The translations under genes and the position numbers were made by a program. The notes below the pieces were generated by a model that saw nothing but the letters and a program-made list of their open reading frames with translations, ran no database searches and had not been told where the DNA came from. A stretch of 64,000 nt of DNA from Kapaibacterium sp044224925. Its GTDB lineage: Bacteria > Bacteroidota > Ignavibacteria > Kapaibacteriales > Kapaibacteriaceae. Within the stretch, counting starts at the first letter, position 1; every line of letters starts with the position of its first letter. The DNA is taken from the NCBI GenBank assembly GCA_044224925.1, contig JBGAJM010000005.1:124001-188000 (forward strand), in the 5' to 3' direction. Below, piece after piece: positions 17,958 to 25,324 of the stretch.

Positions 17958-19348
17958 TGGAAACCATCCTCCCGATCCTCTACCTGGTAGCGTCGATCAC
18001 GTTCATTGTTGGACTCAAGATGCTCGGCTCGCCCAAGACGGCGCGCCAAGGCAATCTGATCGCGGCCTTCGGAATGGTGTTGGCCATTGCGGGCACGATC
18101 TTCCTCTATCGCGGACATTCAGGCGAGACCCTACATAACGTACCTTTCATCCTTGCCGCCCTCGTCGTTGGTACGGGCATTGGCTGGATGATGGCCATGA
18201 AGGTGAAGATGACGGCGATGCCGCAAATGGTGTCGTTCTTCAACGGAATGGGTGGCGCCTGTGCTGCCTTGATCTCGCTCATGGAATACAAGGCCACGGG
18301 CGGAGCGCCCATGGGTCTTGGACACGGACTTGCCACGATCGCCGGATTGCTGATCGGCTCGATCTCCTTTAGTGGTTCGATCATCGCCTTTGGAAAACTG
18401 GAAGAGCGGATCAAGGACATTCGATTCACCGGACAGCAGTTCCTCAACAATGCAGCACTTGTGGCCGCCGTGGCCATTGGTGGACTGATCGTTGCCGGAC
18501 AGTTGAGCGGATTCGAGATCGTGGTGGGCTTGGCCATCCTCTCGCTCATCTTCGGCGTGCTCTTCGTCTTGCCCATTGGCGGCGCCGACATGCCCGTGGT
18601 GATCTCGCTCTTGAACTCGTTCACCGGTGTTGCGGCCGCCTGCGGTGGCTTCCTCTACGGTAACATGGTGATGCTCATCGGCGGTATCCTTGTCGGTTCT
18701 GCCGGTACACTGCTCACCGTGGTGATGTGCAAGGCCATGAATCGTTCCTTGCTGAACGTGCTCATCGGCAACTTCCAGGGCTCCGGTGCAACCGGCGCCG
18801 CTGCAGGAGCCACCGGCACGATCCGCGAAGTGAGCGCCACCGATGCTGCCGTCTTGATGGCCTATGCCAAGCAAGTGGTGATCGTTCCGGGATACGGACT
18901 GGCCGTTGCGCAAGCGCAACACGTCTGTCACCAACTGGAGCATGAACTCGAAGCCAAGGGCGTGACAGTGAAGTATGCGATCCATCCGGTGGCCGGACGG
19001 ATGCCCGGACACATGAACGTATTGCTTGCCGAAGCCGATGTGAGCTACGATAAGCTGGTGGAAATGGAAGAGATCAATCCCGAGTTCCCGACCACGGACG
19101 TTGTGTTGGTGGTTGGTGCGAACGACGTTGTGAACCCTGCAGCGAAGACCGACCCGCAGTCGCCGATCTACGGCATGCCGGTGCTCGACGTCGAACTGTC
19201 TCGCCAAGTGATCGTGATGAAGCGCTCCATGAAGGCCGGCTATGCAGGCATCGATAACGATCTCTTTTATCGTCCGAACACGTCCATGCTCTTTGGTGAT
19301 GCAAAGACGTCGCTCACATCGCTTGTCACAGAAGTGAAGGCATTGTGA
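17957..19348 (+). CDS. pntB: NAD(P) transhydrogenase subunit beta
   Basis: 463 residues. The N-terminal two-thirds holds about nine membrane helices of the proton channel. The C-terminal domain III (about 285-463) binds NADP(H), with VIVPGYGLAVAQAQ and the late VVGANDVVNPAAKTDPQSPIYGMPVLDV region typical of the family. It forms the complex with the two preceding gene products and supplies NADPH for biosynthesis and redox defence. Intact and of normal length. Confidence 0.96.
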   Translation: METILPILYLVASITFIVGLKMLGSPKTARQGNLIAAFGMVLAIAGTIFLYRGHSGETLHNVPFILAALVVGTGIGWMMAMKVKMTAMPQMVSFFNGMGGACAALISLMEYKATGGAPMGLGHGLATIAGLLIGSISFSGSIIAFGKLEERIKDIRFTGQQFLNNAALVAAVAIGGLIVAGQLSGFEIVVGLAILSLIFGVLFVLPIGGADMPVVISLLNSFTGVAAACGGFLYGNMVMLIGGILVGSAGTLLTVVMCKAMNRSLLNVLIGNFQGSGATGAAAGATGTIREVSATDAAVLMAYAKQVVIVPGYGLAVAQAQHVCHQLEHELEAKGVTVKYAIHPVAGRMPGHMNVLLAEADVSYDKLVEMEEINPEFPTTDVVLVVGANDVVNPAAKTDPQSPIYGMPVLDVELSRQVIVMKRSMKAGYAGIDNDLFYRPNTSMLFGDAKTSLTSLVTEVKAL

Positions 19349-19360
19349 TAGATTCGCGGT

Positions 19361-19810
19361 ATGCGGATCACTCTTGAACGACTCAACAACGCCACGCACT
19401 TTCGCGCGCGTACACCCGACGATGTGTCCATCGAGATCGATGGATCGGCCGACGTCGGAGGAATGAACCTTGGCATCCGTCCGATGCAGATGCTGCTCGC
19501 CGCCCTTGGCGGATGTAGCGGGATCGACGTGGTGATGGTCTTGCAGAAGAAGCGACAGAAGATCGACACGTTCGTGATCGACGTCGATGGAGACCGAACA
19601 TCGGTGGAGGACCATTCGGTGTGGACGAAGATCAACGTGACCTTCACGCTCACCGGCGCCATCGAACCGGACAAGGCCCGACATGCCATTGACCTCTCCC
19701 TGGGCAAGTATTGCTCGGTGGCCAAGACCCTTGAGGCCTTTGCCGTCATCACATACACACTCGTGGTGAACGACGCTGTCATTGCCGACCATGCAACGGC
19801 GGTCGTATGA
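19361..19810 (+). CDS. OsmC-family peroxiredoxin-like protein
   Basis: 149 residues, the normal OsmC/Ohr size. The family's two redox cysteines are present: Cys52 in LGGCSGID and Cys118 in GKYCSVAKT. Members reduce organic hydroperoxides with thiols; the YhfA-like subclass fits this N-terminus (DVSIEIDGSADVGG). It begins 12 bases after pntB and overlaps the metZ start by 4 bases, so NADPH supply, thiol chemistry and sulfur assimilation are grouped in one transcript. The substrate is unproven. Confidence 0.9.
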   Translation: MRITLERLNNATHFRARTPDDVSIEIDGSADVGGMNLGIRPMQMLLAALGGCSGIDVVMVLQKKRQKIDTFVIDVDGDRTSVEDHSVWTKINVTFTLTGAIEPDKARHAIDLSLGKYCSVAKTLEAFAVITYTLVVNDAVIADHATAVV

Positions 19811-20979
19811 CAGACCCACGACCGGATACCACCAACATTCGCATTCAAGCCGAACGCTCGTTGCATAACGAACATAGCGTTCCGCTCTTCCTTACGTCGA
19901 GCTTCGTCTTCGATGATGCCGAGCACATGCGTGCACTCTTCGCCGAAGAGATGGACGGCAACATCTATTCGCGATTCTCGAATCCGAACACCACGGAATT
20001 CATCGACAAGATGTGTGCGCTCGAAGGGACGGAGGCAGGTTATGCCACGGCCACCGGTATGGCGGCCATCTTCGCATCGATCATGGGTCTGCTGAAGAGC
20101 GGCGATCATATCGTGGCATCGCGTGCCGTGTTCGGATCGACGCATGCCTTGCTCACACAGTACTTGCCACGGTGGGGGATCACGCATACGTATGCCGATA
20201 TGGCCGACGTTGCCACATTCGAAGCGGCCATTTGCGACAACACACGCATGATCTTGGTCGAGACGCCGTCGAATCCAGGACTCGACGTGGTGAGTCTTGC
20301 CGAGCTTGGTGCATTGGCCAGACGCAAGGGCGTGTTGCTCAACGTCGACAATTGCTTTGCCACACCCTATCTGCAACGTCCGGCAGACTTCGGGGCCGAC
20401 ATCATCACACACTCCGCTACGAAGTGGATCGACGGACAAGGTCGCGTCCTCGGTGGCGTTGTGCTTGGTCGTGCTGACCTCATCCACGAGATCTTCCTGT
20501 TCTGTCGGAACACCGGTCCGTCGATGTCGCCGTTCAACGCCTGGATCCTTTCGAAGAGTCTCGAGACCTTACCGGTGCGCATGGACCGACATTGTGCGAA
20601 CGCCCTCGAAGTGGCGCGCTTTCTCGAAGGACATCCGAACGTCGAGATGGTGAAGTATCCCGGTCTGCCTTCCCACCCTGCCCACTCCATTGCCATGCAG
20701 CAAATGAAGGCGGGAGGCGGTTTGGTGGCCTTTACGGTGCAAGGTGGCGTGGAGGCAGGGAAACGATTCATGAATGCACTTCGCATGGCGTCGATCTCTG
20801 CCAACATCGGAGACACGCGCACCATCGTCACGCATCCGAGTTCATCCACACATTCCAAGCTCACCGAAGAGGCACGTCTTGCCGTTGGCATCACGCCGGG
20901 TCTTGTGCGTGTGAGTGTTGGGTTGGAAGATGTTCGCGATATCATCGCAGACCTGGATCAGGCGCTTCGTCAGAGCTGA
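19807..20979 (+). CDS. metZ: O-succinylhomoserine sulfhydrylase (Cys/Met metabolism PLP enzyme)
   Basis: PLP-dependent enzyme of the gamma-synthase/sulfhydrylase family, 390 residues, predicted to make homocysteine from an acylated homoserine and sulfide. The PLP lysine is K206 in HSATKWIDGQG, and GRVLGGVVLG follows directly, as in MetZ. DNCFATPYLQRP (PLP-binding Asp) and the C-terminal THPSSSTHSKLTEEAR are also conserved. Cystathionine gamma-synthase or an acetyl-homoserine enzyme cannot be fully excluded. The last 10 bases overlap the 3' end of the convergent ligase-like gene. Confidence 0.88.
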   Translation: MTDPRPDTTNIRIQAERSLHNEHSVPLFLTSSFVFDDAEHMRALFAEEMDGNIYSRFSNPNTTEFIDKMCALEGTEAGYATATGMAAIFASIMGLLKSGDHIVASRAVFGSTHALLTQYLPRWGITHTYADMADVATFEAAICDNTRMILVETPSNPGLDVVSLAELGALARRKGVLLNVDNCFATPYLQRPADFGADIITHSATKWIDGQGRVLGGVVLGRADLIHEIFLFCRNTGPSMSPFNAWILSKSLETLPVRMDRHCANALEVARFLEGHPNVEMVKYPGLPSHPAHSIAMQQMKAGGGLVAFTVQGGVEAGKRFMNALRMASISANIGDTRTIVTHPSSSTHSKLTEEARLAVGITPGLVRVSVGLEDVRDIIADLDQALRQS

Positions 20980-22337
20980 CGGAGAATACTGTCGATGGTT
21001 GAGATCTGATCGAGCCGCACGTCCGTGCGCTCTGCGATCACATGCGCATTGCGGAGTTGGAGCGTGCTCTTCTTGCGTGGTGCATGGGCAACCTGCGTGC
21101 ATCCGATCTCGAACACCCGCACTGCTTCTACCTGACGGATCGGACCGAATCGGTCCACGATGTTCTTCCGTGCCCATGCGGCAATGTCGATGGCCTGCTC
21201 ATCGCGCAACGTATCGTCGATCTTACACAGTGGCACCAGCTCTGTTCCCTTCCATACACTGAAGGTGCATTGCAGTAGTGGAGCCGGTGTCCGATACTCG
21301 CTGAGGAACTGTACATAGGTGAGCACGGCCGTCAACGTATACGGTGCAACGTGTTGTGCATAGAGTGCACCATCGTCATCGTACCATGCCTCGCGCTGCT
21401 TCACCACAACGCCTCCATATCCGTGATCGCGTGCATGCGAAAGATGGTCGGCAAGGTCCGACCATGCGTCGCATTCCAGTTCCTGCACAAGACGAATGCC
21501 CGGTATCGTGCGGAGGAGATGTCGTCGGTCGGTACAGGGGAATGAGCGCTGATCCACACCGTCATAGCGAAGTAGATCGAGAACGATGAGCTGTGCGCCA
21601 CCGTCGCGTTCGACGATCATGGCATCGAGGATCATGTCGATTGTGGACGGCATGCTCGCACGCAGATGAGCAGAGATCTCATCGTGATGGACTATGGTGT
21701 GATCGGACGACCACATCATCACACGACCGGCAGCCATCACCACTTCCACCCTGCTTCCTTCCACCAACCATTCCACCACGTAATCGTGAATGGAGCCAAG
21801 TGATGCAAGGTCAGAGGGGAGTGGGAGCGCCGTGCGCAGAGGGACGGGCAGTGGCATGTCGTCGAAAGCAAGATCAAAGACCTCGGCGTCCATCAGCGGA
21901 CGGAAGGTGCCCGTGAGGATCTGATTGAACACACGTCGTTCATCGGCATGCATGCGTTGCCATGCTTGTTGGACCCAGACCATGCGCTCATCAGAACTGA
22001 TGCGCTTGGCCATGCACATGGCAAGCACGGAGGTGACCGATGGCGGGTCGTGCTGAAGCGGTGCGGGAAGCAGAAGGGCACACGTTTCGGAGATGTTGCC
22101 CACGTCAGCCAGACATCGATCGATCCAGTGTTCCCGCAATCCGCTCGCATCACACGTCCACGCACGCAGATCGGTCGTCCGCACGATACGTTTGCGCATG
22201 CCTTGCGTGAGCAGCGTGCGTGCGGCGGCAAGCTCTTCGTCGTGCACGGCATTCGCATACGACTGCACAGCGCGGACCACATCGGCAGGGCGACGTGATC
22301 GTTCAAGGGCGGCTAGGAGGTGTGTGAAGCGTTGCAT
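20970..22337 (-). CDS. Catalytically degenerate ATP-dependent DNA ligase homologue (exonuclease-associated class)
   Basis: 455 residues from ATG 22337, 7 bases after the exonuclease gene. Overall layout matches the bacterial ATP-dependent DNA ligases encoded beside an MBL-type exonuclease: N-terminal helical domain, nucleotidyltransferase region, C-terminal OB-like region (LTAVLTYVQFLSEYRTPAP). However, the aligned active-site motifs are altered. Motif I KxDGxR reads LVEGSR with Leu191 at the AMP-lysine position. Motif III (D-G-E) reads LDAMI with Met240 at the metal-binding Glu. Motif IV is GGVVVK instead of EG-hydrophobic-K. Motif V K-W-K is AQH. The frame is intact, so this is a maintained but probably inactive pseudo-ligase, perhaps a scaffold for the nuclease. 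Its 3' end overlaps metZ by 10 bases. Confidence 0.75.
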   Translation of the reverse strand: MQRFTHLLAALERSRRPADVVRAVQSYANAVHDEELAAARTLLTQGMRKRIVRTTDLRAWTCDASGLREHWIDRCLADVGNISETCALLLPAPLQHDPPSVTSVLAMCMAKRISSDERMVWVQQAWQRMHADERRVFNQILTGTFRPLMDAEVFDLAFDDMPLPVPLRTALPLPSDLASLGSIHDYVVEWLVEGSRVEVVMAAGRVMMWSSDHTIVHHDEISAHLRASMPSTIDMILDAMIVERDGGAQLIVLDLLRYDGVDQRSFPCTDRRHLLRTIPGIRLVQELECDAWSDLADHLSHARDHGYGGVVVKQREAWYDDDGALYAQHVAPYTLTAVLTYVQFLSEYRTPAPLLQCTFSVWKGTELVPLCKIDDTLRDEQAIDIAAWARKNIVDRFGPIRQVEAVRVFEIGCTQVAHAPRKKSTLQLRNAHVIAERTDVRLDQISTIDSILRQL

Positions 22338-22344
22338 CGTGCGA

Positions 22345-23325
22345 TCACCGTCGTGCGATAGCGAGGTGGGCAAGTGGCCGTGCATCGCGACCTTGTTCAT
22401 GTAGGTATCGCACCACGTCGTCTTCATAGCCGTGCGTGACGTAGACGGTCTCTGCCTGCGTCTCCTCGATCGTGCGATGCAGATCGGGCCAGTCGACGTG
22501 ATCGCTGAGCACGAAGCCCATGCCCGACGGACTGCGTTGTCGTTGCGCACGCACGGCCATCCATCCGGAGGCCATGGCCATGGCCGTGGCGCCGAGACGT
22601 TCTGCGTCGGTGATCCCCGGTGTGATGACGAGGGCGGAGCGAAGGAGGGAAGGCGGCGTGGCCGCGGTGAGGATCTCTGCGTCGGGAAGGTCGATGCCGC
22701 TTGCGCGCAGCGCCACGTACATGTCGGCAACACTGGCATGCAGGTAGATGGGACCGATCGATCGGTCGAGCAAGAAGAGCAGACGTTGTGCCTTTCCAAG
22801 TGGATAGGCTTGGACCATGCTGATCACGTCGCGCTCGATGTTGCCTTGCCACCATGCATGCATCTCGCTCATGACGGTGTTGACGTTGGGCCATTGATAG
22901 ATTGGCAGACCGAAGGTGGACTCGGTGATGAAGACATTGCATGGTTGTGGTTCAAAGACCGGCGCCAGTGGATCGGGCTGACGTTTGTAATCGCCCGAAA
23001 CGACCCACACTTCTCCGTCGGCCTCGAGTCGCACTTGTGCAGAGCCAAGGATATGTCCGGCAGGATGCAACGACAACGTGATGCCACCTACCTCACGACG
23101 TTCGCCATAGTTGAGTCCGTCGAAGATGCCGCGTCCACGGAACCGATGTCGAAGGATGGGAATGGAATCGTGATGACACAGATACGCACCCATACCGGGG
23201 CGGGCATGATCGCTATGTCCGTGCGTGATCACGGCACGCGGAACGGTCTTCATCGGATCGATGAAGAAGTCGCCGCGCGGACAGTACAGTCCGGCCTCCG
23301 TGAGTTGCAGGAGCGGTGATCTCAC
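22345..23325 (-). CDS. DNA-ligase-associated MBL-fold exonuclease
   Basis: 326 residues, starting at GTG 23325, which overlaps the stop of the preceding porin gene (GTGA). Metallo-beta-lactamase/beta-CASP-like nuclease: metal motifs THGHSDH (HxHxDH), HPAGHILGSAQV, VSGDYKRQ and the late VYVTHG are all intact, with ITESTFGLP typical of the group. Homologues are paired with an ATP-dependent ligase and often with an Lhr-type helicase and a phosphoesterase in bacterial DNA-damage cassettes; the last two are absent here. An upstream extension of the frame runs antisense to nothing useful and overlaps the porin, so the GTG start is preferred. Probably active. Confidence 0.85.
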   Translation of the reverse strand: MRSPLLQLTEAGLYCPRGDFFIDPMKTVPRAVITHGHSDHARPGMGAYLCHHDSIPILRHRFRGRGIFDGLNYGERREVGGITLSLHPAGHILGSAQVRLEADGEVWVVSGDYKRQPDPLAPVFEPQPCNVFITESTFGLPIYQWPNVNTVMSEMHAWWQGNIERDVISMVQAYPLGKAQRLLFLLDRSIGPIYLHASVADMYVALRASGIDLPDAEILTAATPPSLLRSALVITPGITDAERLGATAMAMASGWMAVRAQRQRSPSGMGFVLSDHVDWPDLHRTIEETQAETVYVTHGYEDDVVRYLHEQGRDARPLAHLAIARR

Positions 23326-24623
23326 AGTCGAACGTTCGTCGCAAGCGTGAAGCGGTCCTCGTACGTGCGCAGGTCGGGTCGCCACGATCCCGTCGGCGTA
23401 TCGACCCATCCATCGGGCGATGTGGTGCCACCAGGACCGGCGAAGTACGGGACGTTGGAAGCGCGATGCAGGTATTCGAGACGGAACGTGATGAAGTCGC
23501 TGGGCATCACATCGAACGTGATGGTGAACTGGGCGATGTGAAACGCCGGAGCACTCATCGAAGCAATGGCATCGGTGTAGGCATTCGGAGCAACAGGTGA
23601 TGGTGCCGGTGTATCGTAGAGTCCGCGGTTGATGAGTCCGTCGGCACGTAGCGAAACGGCAAGCGTGTTGTTGGCGAACCACAATCGGTGCGAGAGTGCT
23701 GCTCCTGTTAGGTATTCGTTCTCGAGCGTCTCACCTTCGCCGGATTGAAATCCATAGTGGACGTTGAAGCAGATGGCTGCTTGCGAGATCGCGCCATGGC
23801 CCTGCTTGAAGTATCGTGCCACGACACTGTTGTCGTTATGAAAGCGTAGACGTGTGGTGCCGCGGTCGTCCTGACCGAGATAGAAGTTCGCCACAAGTTG
23901 CAGGTCTTCGTTCGGTCGCCAGTAATTCGATTGTCCGATCCCCAGTCCTGTATTCCACGAGTTATAGGTCTGCCATCCGTTCAAGAGCCACAATTCTGCT
24001 TTGTAATTGCTACTCGGAAAGGCTTGGATGCGCGCCCCTTGAAAGTAGAACGGCGTGAACTCCGAGATCATGGATCGTTGGTAGTTCCAGTTCTCTTGCG
24101 TGAGATAGCTTTCGAGGCCGATGTACGACATGAAGATCCCCATCTCGAGATTCAATCCATGCCATACATCGAAGTGATACCCCGCCGCGGCTTCGCGGAT
24201 GAACTTGAGATTCCCGGTCGACGTGTTCCGGCCATGGGACACGCTTCCATCGAGCTCCTGCACGATGTTCAACTGAGCACCGGTCTGCAGCCACAGTCGC
24301 AGCAACACATTGTGATAGTTGGCCTCGAATCCGAAGCTTGCAAGATTTAACATGAACTCGCTGGTACGACCAATGGTGGACGATGCCGTCTGCGTGTTAT
24401 CAATGGGCTTGGCAAGGTTGTAGTTGAAGTACGTGTCGAGGTACAACACGCCCGTTCCGACGTTCTGAATGGAGAGCGGGAAGTCGCGCTGTCTGTTCTG
24501 TCCGTTCACCCACGTGAGGTCCATCCCGGCGAATGGTGCCGCGGCCGGTTCGGTGGAGTCGGCGTTGGTCGCCAACAAAGGAGTGGATAAACAAAAGAGC
24601 AAGCAGAAGAGGATCGGCTTCAT
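23322..24623 (-). CDS. Outer-membrane porin (OmpL/BBP2-like) of the kdp cluster
   Basis: 433 residues from ATG 24623. Signal peptide MKPILFCLLFCLSTPLLA, then repeated amphipathic strands with aromatic girdles (YLDTYFNYNLA, YHFDVWHGLNLEMGIFMSYIGLE, YWRPNEDLQLVANFYLGQDD) and a terminal DRFTLATNVRL. It looks like the beta-barrel porin-2 type often found next to kdpD in Bacteroidota; a role in K+ passage through the outer membrane is inferred from position. It starts 11 bases after the kdpE stop and its own stop is overlapped by the exonuclease start. Confidence 0.8.
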   Translation of the reverse strand: MKPILFCLLFCLSTPLLATNADSTEPAAAPFAGMDLTWVNGQNRQRDFPLSIQNVGTGVLYLDTYFNYNLAKPIDNTQTASSTIGRTSEFMLNLASFGFEANYHNVLLRLWLQTGAQLNIVQELDGSVSHGRNTSTGNLKFIREAAAGYHFDVWHGLNLEMGIFMSYIGLESYLTQENWNYQRSMISEFTPFYFQGARIQAFPSSNYKAELWLLNGWQTYNSWNTGLGIGQSNYWRPNEDLQLVANFYLGQDDRGTTRLRFHNDNSVVARYFKQGHGAISQAAICFNVHYGFQSGEGETLENEYLTGAALSHRLWFANNTLAVSLRADGLINRGLYDTPAPSPVAPNAYTDAIASMSAPAFHIAQFTITFDVMPSDFITFRLEYLHRASNVPYFAGPGGTTSPDGWVDTPTGSWRPDLRTYEDRFTLATNVRL

Positions 24624-24634
24624 TGAGGTGCGTG

Positions 24635-25324
24635 TTAGTGCGAAGAAGTTAAACGATATCCAACGCCTGGAACGGTAACGATGAGTGATGGTGTCGATGG
24701 ATCCACTTCGAGTTTCTTTCGCAACTGATTCACGAAGACCCGAAGGTACTGCAGCTCGTTGATGGATCCCGGACCCCACACGTCGCGCAGGAGCTGTGTG
24801 TGCGTGATGGTCTTTCCGGCGTGCTTGACAAAGGCCAGGAGCAGTTGATATTCTGTAGATGTAAGAGCAACCGATCTTCCATGTGCGGTCACATCTCGCG
24901 CCGTGAGGTCGATGCGAAGGCCGTCGGCTTCATACACCGTGGTCGTAGCAGCAGTGGTACTGTGTCGTAAGGCAACACGGATCCGAGCACAGAGTTCGCT
25001 AGTACTGAATGGCTTCATCATGTAATCATCGGCACCGCTGTCGAGCAGCTTGATCTTCGCATCTTCATCACCGCGTGCCGAGATGATGATGACGGGGGTA
25101 GCGGTGAACTCTCGCAAGCGCAGAAGCACTTCGAATCCTGTCAGATCGGGAAGTCCGATATCGAGCAGGATCACATCGGGTCGTTCCGTTGCGGCTGCCA
25201 CCAAGCCACTCCGTCCGTCTTCGGCTTCCACCACTTGCCACGCATGCGCCTCGAGCGAGATGCGCACGAGTCGACGGAGCGGAGCTTCGTCGTCGATCAC
25301 AAGAATGGTCGGAGGTGTGGTCAT
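24635..25324 (-). CDS. kdpE: KdpE response regulator (OmpR family)
   Basis: 229 residues. Receiver domain (1-120) with the acidic pair VIDDE, phospho-acceptor Asp in LLDIGLPD (about residue 53), and Lys in MMKPFS. A winged-helix DNA-binding domain follows (about 130-227, with LTSTEYQLLLAFVKHAGKTI and a terminal VPGVGYRL). It overlaps kdpD by 4 bases (ATGA). It should activate kdpABC when KdpD phosphorylates it under K+ limitation. Confidence 0.95.
   Translation of the reverse strand: MTTPPTILVIDDEAPLRRLVRISLEAHAWQVVEAEDGRSGLVAAATERPDVILLDIGLPDLTGFEVLLRLREFTATPVIIISARGDEDAKIKLLDSGADDYMMKPFSTSELCARIRVALRHSTTAATTTVYEADGLRIDLTARDVTAHGRSVALTSTEYQLLLAFVKHAGKTITHTQLLRDVWGPGSINELQYLRVFVNQLRKKLEVDPSTPSLIVTVPGVGYRLTSSH

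Noticed and set aside
18131..19819. 562-codon minus-strand frame opposite pntB
   Set aside because: His/Asp/Arg-rich shadow translation; pntB is unmistakable on the other strand.
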